A DNA stretch of 64,000 nt, from contig JANTQF010000116.1 in the NCBI GenBank assembly GCA_032988165.1, forward strand, positions 38,820 through 102,819. The letters run 5' to 3'. Made by a program: the position numbers and the translations under genes. Numbering within the stretch: position 1 is the stretch's first letter; every line of letters starts with the position of its first letter. The notes under the pieces are model-generated. The model did no database searches and was not told where the DNA came from. It worked only from the letters and a program-made list of their open reading frames with translations. This document shows positions 1-12,210 of this stretch, in pieces. The stretch comes from Emmonsiellopsis sp. PD_33 (Eukaryota > Ascomycota > Eurotiomycetes > Onygenales > Ajellomycetaceae).

Positions 1-304
1 GGGAGTCAGTGGACGTTGGCCAACAGGAATGCAAGAAAAGCAATGGGGCAAGCCAACCTTGAATCGTTTGTCCTGGAGGACCCTCTTGATGGCAGCATCT
101 TCTCCGCTGGGGAGGATCTTTGTCTGGAAAACAACACCAAAGGAGCCGTTTCCCACGATCTTGCACTGAGTATACTGCATATCTCTAGTCTCCCCGGTTA
201 AGCCATCTTGGACTTTCTCACGAATCACCTCTGTTGGAGAGAGCAGTTAGCAGCAGCAAGGGGTTGGGGGAGAGTAGTGGAGGGAGAGCAGGCTTACCCC
301 CCAT
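1..304 (-). CDS. Glycogen synthase kinase 3 (GSK-3/shaggy family), N-terminal exons only
   Basis: Serine/threonine kinase of the GSK-3 family; only the first 60 residues fall in the window. Exon 1 is just 7 nt (298-304, codons M-G plus one base), exon 2 is 58-230, and the next intron (GT at 56-57) runs off the left edge with a CTGAC branch-like site near its end. The joined protein starts MGEVIREKVQDGLTGE and then shows the glycine-rich ATP loop (VGNGSFGVVFQ) and the AIKRVLQDKRFK lysine motif, which is characteristic of fungal GSK-3. The tiny first exon was chosen because ATGGGGG joined to the acceptor at 231-233 restores the conserved MGEVIREK start in phase. The kinase family acts in cell-cycle and stress signalling. 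Confident on family; the rest of the gene lies to the left. Confidence 0.85.
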
Positions 305-3300
305 TCGCAGGCCAGCGAACGTCCCTGGTCGATTCTGTGACATAACTCTGTGTGGACGCCAATCCTGGGAGGCACAACAAGCGGATCTTGGTAGTGTAGA
401 CGGTTCTCGAGCAGGCTATCGAGAGTACGGGGGACTGCAGTTGAGCAGTGAGTGTGGATAGGCGACAAGACGAGGCGTTGGGGAGTCCGTTTTGGGCAGA
501 GGAGGGCGAGGCCAGCAGAAGACGGGACAATCAGGGCGAGGGAGCAGACGGCAAGCTCGAGGCAGAGGGCAGCACGCGAAGGTCACGGGGTGGGTTGGCT
601 GGGGCAACAATGCTGCTGGCTGGGGAGAGACAGCGGGCGAAACGTGAAGGCGAGGGAGTCTGGGTGGTGTAGCAGGTTAGGAGGGGTGTGTAGGCAGAGC
701 AGAGGAGAAGAAGATGCAGCTGGTGACGGGACGGGAGGAGGTGAAGGGAGGAGGTGAAGGGGGGTTCTAGAGGTGACGTTGATGGGCAGGCCAGCGATGG
801 CGGAGACAGGGCAGGGCAGGGCACAGCTGGGAGGCGGAAGAGCAGCCAGCCAGGGGAGAGGAGAGGAGAGCAGAGCAGCTTACAGGTTACAGGAGACGCA
901 ATGCTAGGGCGAGGACGAGGACGAGGACGCGGATCGAGAGAGTAGAGCAGCTGGAGAGCAGAGGTGAGGTGGATGGAGGGAGGTGGATGTTGATGCTGCT
1001 GAGCGACTGACTGGCTCCGGCCTGCTGGGGACGGCGGGTGCGAGACGCCGCGCGTGGCTCCAGGGGCGGCGGCGGTGGCAGTGGCTGCTGGGGGCGGTTT
1101 GCTGGTTCGCTGTGTTGGCTGCCGTACGCCTGCCGTATGTAATGCGGTACGCGCACGTATTGTCCCCGCCTGGCTGGCTGCCCCCCGCCGGTACGGGCAA
1201 TACGGGGGCCGCTGGTACCGAACGGTAAGCTGCAACGCCGCAGCTAGTCCGTCACGCGGATGGGTGTGGCAGCAGTGGCAATAGGCAGCCTTAGTGGCGG
1301 TGCCCCGATTGCTTTCCCCTTCCTGTTCTGCGCTGCACGTGAACTGTGCCTCAGCGCTGCCCTGTTTGGTGCAGCAGATATTACAAATATTACTATTCCA
1401 TCCGCTCGTGCATTGAGTGCTGGGTATGAGAATGGGTATGTTTCTTGCTGTCAGCCAGGCACGGCGGAGGGAGGGAGGCAGAGGGGAGCAATTTGGTCAT
1501 TATTATTGTGGGCACCACCACCGAGTTGAAAGTTCCAACCACCCTGCCCCTTGTCCACAACCAACAACTCTGCATCTCGACCTACCCCTCCTCGCATTTC
1601 CACCACCACTGTCTACCACTGTCTATTTCAAACAGGCGAATGTCCAACACTCCAATTCCAGCCAGAACTGAAATCGCATTGAATAAATAAGCAGGCAAAT
1701 AAATAACCCCCCATCCATCCATCCATCCATCCACCCCCTCTCTGTTATTAGCAGCAGCAGCAGTATTATTTTATTATTATTATTTTTGCAAGCCGCCTGC
1801 TAATGTGGTGTAGCGGTAATAAAGTCGGGTGACCAATTGCGATTTTCACTCCCCCCCTCACCACCAAACCACAGAATAGATTACCAGCCCATACACGTTA
1901 CAACACACACCCCCGCCAGGCCTTGTCTGCAGGCTGTATCTCGCGTAATTTATGCAAACCCTGCCATGTATCCGTGCTTGACGCTACCCAATTGCCGGCC
2001 CTGCCATTGGCTGGGCGGGCGTGGATGGGCGGACTCAAACGTCATGGACAACAAGGAGATCGACGTGCGACGCTAGCGAGAGCAGGAGGATGGACAAGAC
2101 ATAGTTAGCTAACTCATTTAAGCTGGTTTATTATTTGCAGCTGCTGCGGTTGCCGGAAAAGAATACAGATAATATATTGAGCAGAGTGAGAGATTGGTTG
2201 ATACTAGTATGTACTGACGAGAGAGGTATTGTGCCACCCGGGCGGTGAGGTGAGGTCATGTTGATCTGATCAGAGACAGTCCACCCATGGCTTGGACTCG
2301 ATGGTCGTTCCTGGAGAGGCTTTTTCGTCGATCCACGCTTTCTTGTTTTGCCTGTTTGCTTTGATTGATTTGTTTGATTGGGGACAGACAGACAGACAGC
2401 CAGCAGCACAGGGCTGAGGAATTATTTCTTTGCCAGTTGCTCCCAGCACCGATTTCCAAACCTCAATCCCCATTCGATGGCTAACTTAGTTAATACTAAC
2501 CCAGCTGGCTATCCATCGATCTATCAAAACAGTCTAGACCCTCGTTCTCCCATCCTCCTGATCAGACCAATCTCCAAAGCCCACCCAGCGACCGTTGGAT
2601 CCCAAACAAAAACCGTTGAAGTTCACTGAATAACCACAGCGTATCGGATCCAAAAGGACAAGAAGGGCAAAAGGGGGGGCAAAAGCAAGCTCTCCATCTT
2701 TTAATTCTTATTCTGTATGGCCAGCGTGCCACCCAGCCAGCCACCCAAACTGAGAGTAGATCTATCAGCAACCTTATTTTTATTTACACCCTTCACCCCG
2801 ACTCCCATTGGCATCCATCCATGTGTATGGCTCTCATATGGCAATTTGTCAGTCCTGTCTGTCTGATGATTCACAAAGAGCTGTTTTATTTATATCACTC
2901 GCCACTCATCAGGAAGCTGGTTTTGGGGGAGGGGGGGCTGAGGTTGGGATGACGGTATGGCGTTTTTTTTATCTGGTTTGGTTTTCGATTGACTAACCTA
3001 CCGTGCGCCAATCTAATCGATTGGGAGAGCTTGGGCAGGAAGGACGGAGATCTGGATGGGCTGACCGTTGGACGTGCCTGACGGGCAAGATCGATGAGAT
3101 GAAACACGAGAACGGAACGAAAAAGAATTCCTTCGTTCCTGGATTTCAGGACAAGATTTGATAAATCAATCGAGTTATTTAGTTGATCAATGCGTTGTGC
3201 GGCTGGCTGGCTGAATGCAATGTAGCTTGGGAGAGAGCTGTCTCTCTCCTGCCATCAAGAGGCTCCTCATCTTCTAATACACTACGTCGCAGCTCTGGAT

Positions 3301-3672
3301 AGGTAGTAAGTTAGCTACTAGTAGCTACTACATGCCTCCCATACCTCGCAGATAGTCACCCATGGATCACCCTCTAACGTCAAATTCAAATCCCTCCTCC
3401 CTCCTCCATAACTACCAAGCCGGGATCTATTTCACCCATCCCTGCCCTGAATCCCTCCCTCCCCATCCCATCACAAGACATGCCCTTGTCCTGCTCTGCT
3501 CCATCTCTGATGTCATCAGCTAATGCACCCAGCTGGAAAAAGAAACCCACATATATCAAACATCCTTGCTGCTGAGTGGAGCAAAAACCCGAACTGCGTG
3601 ATGGCAAATCAGAACTGCGGCGAGGGGGAAATCGGGCATGGATGATGCATTAGAGTTGTGTATGGTATGGTA
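305..3672. other. Long intergenic region, leader/promoter of the GSK-3 gene
   Basis: No coding sequence could be supported in 3.4 kb. The first kilobase is purine-rich and then GC-rich and probably holds the long leader and promoter of the minus-strand GSK-3 gene. Simple repeats are present: five CCAT units at 1711-1732, AGC/ATT triplets around 1750-1790, and GGTACGG-type words at about 1144, 1189 and 1213. Open frames here are low-complexity and lack conserved motifs. Confidence 0.6.
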
Positions 3673-3715
3673 ACGTGATTCACCACCCAACGAACAGTCC
3701 CACCCAACGAACACC
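3673..3715 (+). repeat. Left terminal inverted repeat of the TA-flanked element
   Basis: Begins ACGTGATTCACCACCC and carries two near-repeats of a CCCACCCAACGAAC-like word. It pairs with the reverse complement of 4472-4514, which begins ATGTGATCCACCACCC. Confidence 0.85.
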
Positions 3716-4471
3716 GTTTTCCCATACAAAATGAGGAATTGAAGCCTATGGATATCTCAATAACCACCATATAAAATTACTATATAAATGGTAATTTATA
3801 TATTAACTAGTATATAATAAAACATAGGAGGTTTAGAATTAAAAAATATTCCTTATGTGGTGAGATATTTAATGTATTAGGTTGAAAAAATCTAGGTGAT
3901 TTCCCCATATAACTTTATATGTATGTATTGAGATTACTGTACTATCATCTATGTAACCACTGCATATTTTTATTTGAAATTTGTATGATATAAAATCTAT
4001 TATATTATTAATCTAAATTTAAAATTTCATAAAAAAATAGCTTATTTTAAGAAAGTTATTTAAATATTACATATCTATATGATTTTCTCATAGAATTAAG
4101 TAAATTTCAGCTAGTAATCTGATTACACCCCATATTAATTTATATGGGGAAAAATCATATCTTGTTAAACATATAATATAAACCACATATTAAATAAAAT
4201 TTAATTCTGATTTATCTAATATATGTAGTTTATATAGAAGATTATAAATTACCAATAAAATTAAAAATATTTCATTATATAGTTAAGATATTAGTACTTA
4301 TTTCAATTTCTATACCTCTTACTTCAGACACTATATTAGAGGTAATAATTAATTTTTGAATTAACTACCTAGTTTTCTATGCTCTATTCTATCTATACTT
4401 CTACTGTTTAATGGTTTATATGAATACCACCTTGTGTTGTTGAGAAATCATGAAAAATATACATGGAATTG

Positions 4472-4514
4472 GGTGTTTGTTGGGTGGGACTGTTTGCTGG
4501 GTGGTGGATCACAT
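4472..4514 (-). repeat. Right terminal inverted repeat of the TA-flanked element
   Basis: Reverse complement matches 3673-3715 at 38 of 43 positions; the outer TA is at 4515-4516. Confidence 0.85.
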
Positions 4515-7500
4515 TAAGGTAGATGTGTAAATATATGAGTGCATAAATACTACAAAGCTCACCATCGCGTTGGTAAATTTTAGATCCAGTGGTTCTTATT
4601 AACTGGCAGCACAGACAGACAGGAGAGAAGGGAAAAAGGAGAAATAATCTAAATTGTCTCAGTAAATTGCCAATTCACCCTGTGATTATTTCGCCTGTGT
4701 CACCCAATCTGTCAATATATAAACTACAGAGTCTTATCAGACAATCACCTACCTTTCATTCCAAACCTGTGTCCCTGTCCCCCCTCACTCAAAGCCATTT
4801 AATTTTTCGGGGTTGTCAAGTGTTTTAATTATTATATCTTTTTCCGCTCTTTTGCTGGTGGGTGAGGTTACGCCAAAACGGCCAGCTCAATTAATAAGAA
4901 ATTGTTCTATCAATACATTCCTATCAAGGCGAATCCTATCTACTCCCGACTTGGCTGGCCATGCAGGGCAGGCAGGCCGATTGCCAAATGCTTGGGCCGA
5001 TTCAGAGGTTTTTGCCTTTTTTTTCTTTCTCAACTGGGCCGGTCAATACCGGCGTCCTCTCCAGGGCCCGGGGGGTAGCTGGATCATGATGGAATGCAGC
5101 ATTTTGGGCTTTTTGCGGCCGCTCCTTGGCTCCCACTGAAGTTGGCCTTGATATTATGCTATGCAGGTATATCTGCTCTGAGCTGGGTTGATACACAGGG
5201 TTGGGATTGAGATTGGGATTAGAGTTCAGATTGATCTATATACCTCATATTTATATGTATGTTTACTTCTATTCTATATATATTGGAGTTAGAGAGTATA
5301 GGTAGATACTCTTCTTTAAATAGTGTCTTCTACTCTGTAGATGAGAGCTTGAATACTAATAGATATAGTGTTAAAGCAGTTATCAGACTATACTATCTAT
5401 AGGCATCAATTCTAATTACATATACACATATAACCAACCATCCATACATGCACACATAACTATAAAAAAGCAGCATCATATCAACTCCTAGTTCCCTCCC
5501 TGCCAGCCTGATCAACGCTTACCCATGCCACGCCATTGCCAAGCCGCCCAGGATAACCTAGCCTCCCTCGCTCGCCCTCCAGGGACCAGCTGTCAGCGTC
5601 GCTCGCCCCTTTGCGTTCGGCGCCTGGGCAGCTGGGATGCTGGATCTTGACGACTTGCTTGCTAATGCTAAGCTAATAAGTTCACTAGCCCATAATAACC
5701 TAGGTTAAGTGCGGGTGGGCCTCACGGGTGTTTTCTTGCGCATCAGCCGATCAGGTGAGATCGCTCCGCCTCCTGCCCCAGGCTGCCTGGCACTCTGTAT
5801 GCATTATGCAGCCGGTGGTGGTTGAATCGTCTGCTCACCTGGCTCCCATTGCATGTCGCCTCGAATGGATGGAAACCGGTGGTTGTTATACCGTAGGTAA
5901 TAAGCAGCTTGGGTCCTGCTTTGCTAGCTGCTTAGCTGGGTTGAAACGATGTGATAGACTGCAGGGAGACAGGAGCTGAGTGGAGCGCCTGGTTACTCTG
6001 GGTTTAGCTGTAGCTATATAGATGGCTGAGCTATGAATGTATGTAGTTTTACTGTGAGTTGTAGGTGAGATTCATCTAGCTGGTTTTAATTACTGTTAAT
6101 AGAGCTGTTCAGGGGTATATAGATATATCACTTGGGCTGCTCACTCCAGATGATGTATGTACATACATACACAATTAGCTATATAGAGATGATACTGTGC
6201 TGATATCATAAAGGTGAGCAAGTGATTTTTTCCTGCCCCTAGCAAGCTAGCAGCTAGCTAGCTAGCTGCTGTAGTTATATAGTACTAGTAGCTATAGATA
6301 TATATAGCTACTCTCTACACTGTGCCTACTTACAGATTAATTAGAGAGAGCTTATTATAGTTTCTAGCCTATACTTTGAACCTGTAAGTTAACTCTGTCG
6401 AGTAAACTGGAAACCATAGTCTGATTAACTACCACTTAATAGACACTAACAGCCGCATGCTTTGCCTGGCCGCTGCCTTGCTAGCTGCGGCCTGCTGACG
6501 GTCTCACTCCTATTTTCATCTAGTTTCTAGCAATGTAGCTATATAGCTATTTTAGTCTAAAATCTACCTACTGAGAGAATTCTTCCCTCCTCTCCTTATC
6601 TACTTTCCTTTTCTTTTTACCTCTGTCTACTTTTGCTTTCTCTTTTCTACATTGCTTTTCCCATCCATGTATCCACATAAGGTCTACAGATGAGTTGCAC
6701 AGTCTTGCTAAATAGCATTAGTTTAGCCTGCACTACTAACAATGAGAAATGAGCACTTGCATTAGTTAGTTAGTTAGTCGATTAACTAGCTAACTAATTG
6801 ATGTCTGTGTGTTTTACCAGTTATAAGTTGAGGCCCAGGGGTGGCTGAGCTTCTAGGGCCAGCTCTTCTGAGCTGGAATATCAGAATCGTGAATGCTCTA
6901 AGTTAGCTGGCTACAAGGGTCTCTAAAATGAAACATTCTGTTCTCCTGCATCTCCCATGGAGGTGCTATGTTTCCGCGATCGTCGCCGTCAGCCTACTTG
7001 ATGCTTCACCTGCCGTGCCACACCCACAGGCTCCGGTTCTTCACAGCCCGGTAGTAGTTCCTATGCTCTGTTGGCATTTGTCCGTTTTCTATGCATGGGA
7101 GCGCGGTGGGCATCTTAGTTGTAATATTAGAGCTCCAAGGCTGAATTAAAGAGTGTGTCACAGTGTAGGTGACAGCTTACCACTTTACCATCCTTCAGGG
7201 ACTCATGGTGGCTATCTACCTCCTTTTCAAGCGCCTTGATGCTCGAGAAAGACCTCGTGCAATCACTTGCAGACTTGGAAGTATCTTGCTGGCATCCCGC
7301 AGTATCCTGGTAATGCCAGTATCCCAGAAAACTCAAGGAAGCTGTCGTACTGCAAAGGGCTGGTTTCTGAGCGATCAAGATTCCCCCCTGATAATGTTGC
7401 TCAAACCCATCTCTAAGTTATCTGATCCACTGGTGGCAGATAAAGCAGAGGCCCGCGCCTGCAAAGGCTAACTCACTGACAGGGACATCAGGAACCTGTA

Positions 7501-8672
7501 ACTAGACAAAAATCCAGGTACGCAAATACTCCTCTGTTGCACCCAAGTATCTGTGTATATTAAACGGTGCGATATCTGCACTACACAACCCATAACAGCC
7601 ATAGTAATTAATAGTTCCCGCAGACCACCCGCAGCCCTGACCACCTGTTCGTCTGTTTCGTCTATTTGTTTCGGAACAAACCAGAAGCACTGATGACCCA
7701 ATATGCACCAATTGCCAATCAATTTGCGAAACCAAGCATAAATCTAAAGAAAAGAAAAAAAAACCTGCCCCCTGCACTGTGACTGGGACTGGGACTGGGC
7801 TGATATTAACTAACTGCAGTCCAGCCCCCCTCTCCCTCCTGAAATAAACCTACCTATGCATGTCATTCTCCAGCCATGGTTGAATACTGGATGCAAAAAG
7901 GTGCGGGTGGGCCAGCTCAAGTGGTATGATGTGTATAGATCCGTGCAGGTGTGTGGGTGGCAATTATTGTGCTCAATTTATAGATGATGCATGGCATGTT
8001 TCAGTTAATGATGATAGATTGCAGGGGGGTTTGTTGTACAGTTCTTAATGCATGGGATGAGGGATTTTGTTGCGGATGATAGTGTGAGTAGGTTGATAGT
8101 AATAGGAGTGATAGGGATAGGAATAGGATATGGTCTAATGAGGGGGAAGGTATTTAATTACTTGAGAGTTTATATACTGATTAGTTTAATTGTTGTAATA
8201 GTAGATATAAAGGATTCATTGCAGCATTTTATAGCTGGTGGATAACTACGTCCCTGGTTAACTGATCCTAAAGTCCGAGACCACTTCTAAAACTCAACAT
8301 GGGACGAAACCCAGCACGCAAAATGTCTGGTATATTTAAGATTGAACGGCTTGAGCTAGGATGCTTGGGTTGTTTGGAACAAGTCGGAGGTCGCTGCGCG
8401 ATATGTAAAAGCAGACAGGCTGCGCATTTAACTTACCCTGGCGATGAAATGTCTCTCTGCCTCAGCCGCGAAGCGGTCCCTTTGCGGCCTCGCATTGCTT
8501 CCCCAGACATCCAGCTCCAGCTCGCGGTCTGTAACGCTTTTGAACACAAGATATATTTATAATCCTCATCTCAAACCAAGACAAGAATCCAGAATAAAGA
8601 CAGCCTGCCCAAGGTTTACTGTCTTTTATTTGTATTAACATAGCCGCTTTCGCTGTTGTGTTCCGTCCCAAC
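4515..8672. other. Gene-poor intergenic region with AT-rich patches
   Basis: I see no supportable gene in 4.1 kb. AT-rich patches occur at about 5220-5480 and 6000-6420, the latter with GCTAG-rich palindromic runs near 6240-6310. Between them is ordinary-composition sequence with short frames lacking start, splice or domain support. A minus-strand frame at 7127-7378 has a faint zinc-finger-like spacing but no usable cysteine pair. Together with the flanking element and the pseudogenes to the right, this looks like an old, decaying accessory region. Confidence 0.5.
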
Positions 8673-9709
8673 ATGATCAGCATCGCGGGCATTGATCAGG
8701 AGAGATGGGGCATTCTAAAGAGCGTGCTGTCCATAGTTATGCACAGCGATACCGCGAAGGACGTGCTGGCGCAGGTTATTGATGGCCTTCCCACAAAGGC
8801 AACGTACGAGCTCACCATAACCCATCGGTTTGATTTGCTTTCCCGATCCAAGCCATCCCAAGACACAAGGGATCTATCTCAACAGTTCTGTTATTCCCTG
8901 GAGACACTAGATAATCTGAGGTTGAATCCAAAGGTTGTGATGTCCATGGCAGCACTTCATTGAACACAGTTAACACATTGCAGGTTGCTCAGCTATATCA
9001 AGATTCTCAACTATTTTCATCGACATTCAGCATGCATCTCTTGGAGCTGGTTGCGATGGCAGTACATGATATGGCAGGGAACCTGTATGCTGCATTCCAT
9101 CCTCAGGGGGAACCTTGCAGTGCAGAAGCTGCCACACAACCCTTTCAGCCAAAGGATCTGATATCTTTGTCCACATGGTACTATGCAACGCCTGATCGTT
9201 ACCCGCGTGGGTTTCTAGATGTGGTCGGCTATTGGGCGGAAACACACATATTTGGCGGTGTTGTAGTATTTGATCGAGGGTCTGAAGAAGGGGCAAGACG
9301 GGTGTGTATAAACCTCAGAACCCCTATGACAATGCGTTTGACAAGAGGTGCCAATCGCGAACGCGAGTAGCACCATAATGCCGGGTTTCTGATTTTGTAT
9401 GTACATACTAATCAGGGTTTACTTCAGTGCCACGGGGCATATATCCATCCTCCGCGCCCTGACCTCCAGTTGTTCCAGCTCTCTGAAAGCCAGCTCGAAC
9501 AATTCTGCCGACTTGGGTCCCAAGACGAGCGAGATGGGAGGCAGATTACTGTTCCTTTCGTCTGCAAACCCGAAGCTAGGAAAATCGACCACTATCTTGC
9601 TTTTAGGGACCTGAATATCTACCGTGATCGATATGAGCGGCGAATAGACCCAACTCCCCGTTGGGGGCCTTGTGTGGTACGTCTCGAGGACCACCCGGAA
9701 CTCCGATAA
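8673..9709 (+). CDS. Hypothetical protein, 286 aa, three exons
   Basis: Model: exons 8673-8933, 8984-9301 and 9428-9709, introns of 50 and 126 nt, all joined in phase 0 with an ATG start and TAA stop. The protein begins MISIAGIDQERWGILK and ends with a segment containing QLSESQLEQFCRLG and a charged C-terminus (DHYLAFRDLNIYRDRYERR). I recognise it only as resembling a lineage-expanded family of uncharacterised fungal proteins; no catalytic motif, signal peptide or membrane segment is visible. The phase agreement over two introns argues that it is intact, unlike its neighbours. The second donor (GTGTGT) is weak, so the middle junction is the least certain part. Confidence 0.5.
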
Positions 9710-10649
9710 TTTAACAGACTGGCCAAGGAGGGATTCGGGCCGAAGTGATTCATTGGCGACGAGAGGGCGTTTGAGCATGAATATATCGACTCAGATGATA
9801 ATTCGTCGACTGTTTTGGTGGGAACCCACCCACCAAGCGGATGAAATCGAGGCGCACCTGTGGCGGTGGAAAAGAACAAGCAGAAGTTAGTTAACTGATC
9901 GTTTTGAAAAAGGGATCCTACCCACTGGTGGTGAACATGCCAGTCAAGGAACGGTGCTCTGACCAGAAGATTGATAAATGTCATACCACTTTTGATGAAC
10001 TTTGTGTTGGTGCGCTCTCCCCATTCTTCACCCCAAAATATAAATATATCTCTGGATTTCCTTTAAATGGTGCATGTGTGAGAATATAAGGGGTAACTAG
10101 TACACTATATGAGGTCACTATCTTTTATTTTAAGATATATAGATTTTTCCTATGTTTTTCTTATACAGTAATATCTTCTGATCATTTCAGTAGTTTTATA
10201 TACTACTTATTTTACTAGATTTTTTTATTTTTACAATCTCTAGAGTTCTTAATATATTTCTATATCTAATATACTAATACTATAGTGTGATTATATAGAT
10301 CTCTATTCTTATACATAGAATCTTAGAAATCTCAGCTAGCTACTAAAATAAATAAGACTCCTTTAATGCCTTAAATAGCATTATGAAGTTTAGAATCATA
10401 AAAAACATCACATATATCAATATCTTTCTCAGGGGGTCCATAATTGTATTATACATCTCAATGATACTAGGCTACATATAGATCTTTAGATCCTTCTTGA
10501 AAACATCACAGATGTGGAGAAAGGAGGCTTGGTACTCCTTATTAGAGAGCCCAGAAAGGAAGGTAGGACTTCAGCAGCTATTATTAAAAAGGGTGGGATA
10601 GATTCCCCAATCTGCTCCATATCAAGGGTGCTGTCTCTAACCACCCAGG
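9710..10649. other. Intergenic, AT-rich block (about 10080-10500)
   Basis: No gene supported. From about 10080 to 10500 the sequence is very AT-rich with stops in all frames, similar in character to the interior of the 3.7-4.5 kb element. I find no clear terminal repeats. It abuts the truncated 3' end of the SNF2-like remnant and may be a RIP-affected insertion or relic. Confidence 0.5.
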
Positions 10650-11640
10650 TGGATGACTACTTGGTGTGCTTGAGAAACAGCATTTGGATAATTTTAGGGA
10701 CAATGTTGAGTGCGTCGCTTAACGGCATGTCTCCGTCTTTCAATCGTGCACGAAAGAATGAGGGGCGTAGGAGATGTAATGGCATATTGTCTTCGTCTAT
10801 GGATGCTGCTGCAAATTCACTTCGGATTACCCCAGGGTCGAGGGCCTTTTTCTGCTTCTTAGCTTCGTCGTCGGAGTTCTCTTCGTTGTCTGTTGCAGGT
10901 TCACGGCTGTCTTGCTTATCCCACACATCACATTCAAGAATCCAAGCAAGTCGCCGACTTTATTGATCGCGGGGGTTAGTTAGGGTTAGAGTTAGGTATG
11001 ATGGCTGTTAGCAACTCTGCTAATCCGTCTGGATTGATGGTCGTATCTCTGATATTTGGGTCCGACGTTTGTTCTTTTTGAATGATGGTATAGTTTGAGC
11101 GTTAACGCTCCACGGAAGAATTTTTGGAATTCTTCGATCCAGACGTTGATGATGTTGGCGGGGCACAGGATCAGGGTGGGTTTTGTAACTAATTGTCGTG
11201 TATTTCGGGGCTAGGTAGGTCAATAGGAGCATTTGGATTGTCTTACCTAGACCACACCCATCGGCAAGCTCCCCTCCGCGGATGGGTGACTGCTCCCGGT
11301 GCAACGTGAATGCGCGGCCCATGGCCTGCCATCCATTTAATGTCAGTGATTTGGTTTCCGACAACTGGAATGTTGGGTCATTGGGCTCTATCCCTAAAAA
11401 TTGACAGGCTTCAAAGTAATCAGGTTCCAGTGCCGACGCCTCCATTAAGAGCTTCTCGGTAAGTTTATCAACCTGAGGGTCCATGTCGACTGTTTTGTTG
11501 ATGATGTTTTTCATCGATGACCGTAGTTCCGTGTGGGGGTTGGTCAACTCTTCACTTTGAATACTAGTAATCACCTTGCTGCCCAGGAAATCCAAGAGTC
11601 CATGCTGTAGCTTGGTGGTAAATTGCGCGCGCTTCCAGGT
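10650..11640 (-). pseudogene. SNF2-family helicase-like ATPase remnant, frameshifted and truncated
   Basis: Reading the minus strand, 11640-11190 encodes a segment ending in ADGCGLGKTIQMLLLTYL, a P-loop (motif I) typical of SNF2 ATPases, where DEMGLGKT is the usual form. The next conserved block, TLILCPANIINVWIEEFQ (motif Ia region), is read from about 11180 in a different frame, so there is an indel near 11190 with no credible intron. Further along, 10926-10657 gives a third piece with an acidic/lysine-rich linker and LHLLRPSFFRARLKDG. Motifs II-VI are absent, and AT-rich DNA begins where the gene should continue. SNF2-like genes of this kind are often found near repeats in Aspergillus. I call it dead, with a small chance that assembly errors explain the frameshift. 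Confidence 0.65.
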
Positions 11641-11888
11641 TTACAGAAGACAATTATTGTGGGACTTCAGGTCTCTGAGGAAGAATTCACCTGCTGATGA
11701 TAAGTGATTGATGTCCATATCCCCCCTATATGACTCATAACAAAATCATGAACCCCATTTCAAATGCTGCTGGGAAATTTTAGAAGCTTAGGATCATTGG
11801 GTAAGGATTGAGAGCAATCACAATACATTTTGTCTGGATTTTGAATTTCAACTTGTAAAGTTGTGAATGTGTCTTTGGCACCATACTG

Positions 11889-12210
11889 CTAAAAGAAGGC
11901 AAGGATGGCATTTGCAGCTGCTCTCCAGATGTCTGGGGTTTCATTTTCAGTTGTTATAACCAGAGTACTATCTATCCCAGTGGACTCATCATATTGAGGG
12001 TAGCAATATTCAAGGTGAGCCCTACTCAGAGAAACACCATAACCTTCAAGGGTTGAGCGGAGCAAAGGTTGCACATGGAGGTCATAGATGTCGACAAGGT
12101 CTGATGGACTCCGGCCGCTTTGAATGGGAAATGTCATGAAGATCCCAGTTGCAGTTTTGGGGCCCAACAGGAGGCGACGTTCGGTAGCATGACAGCTTGG
12201 ATTGGGTTCT
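11889..12210 (-). pseudogene. Orphan fragment of an uncharacterised fungal protein family
   Basis: An open minus-strand stretch of about 105 codons without an ATG, containing LLLGPKTATGIFMTFPIQ, RSTLEGYGVSLSRAHLEY and ETPDIWRAAANAILAFF before a stop. Composition and predicted fold look protein-like, and the text resembles the N-terminal part of a large Eurotiales hypothetical family to which the gene at 14.2-15.8 kb may also belong (inference from memory of the family). No start or continuation could be joined, so I treat it as a fragment. Confidence 0.4.

Larger units (their letters stand above)
3673..4514. mobile_element. 842 bp AT-rich element with 43 bp terminal inverted repeats, TA-flanked (Tc1/mariner- or pogo-like, non-autonomous)
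   Basis: The ends 3673-3715 and 4472-4514 are inverted repeats of each other, 38 of 43 positions identical; all five mismatches are transitions. A TA dinucleotide lies immediately outside each end (3671-3672 and 4515-4516), as expected for the TA target duplication of the Tc1/mariner/pogo superfamily. The interior (about 3740-4460) is strongly AT-rich with stops in all frames, so no transposase can be read. The AT-rich core and transition-only differences suggest repeat-induced point mutation (RIP) of an old copy, or a MITE derived from one. Ends are firm; the superfamily assignment is inference. Confidence 0.8.

Noticed and set aside
531..1235. Long minus-strand frame (over 230 codons) upstream of the GSK-3 gene
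   Set aside because: Composition is Pro/Ser/Arg low-complexity from a purine-rich tract, there are no domains, and it lies in the expected leader/promoter.
7127..7378. Minus-strand frame with a zinc-finger-like FSSIKALEKEVDSHH spacing
   Set aside because: Lacks a proper cysteine pair, has no continuation in any frame and no gene context; probably chance or an unrecognisable relic.
8048..8245. Small frame with an isoleucine/valine-rich possible membrane segment
   Set aside because: Generated by AT/GATA-rich low-complexity sequence; no homologous motif or splice support.
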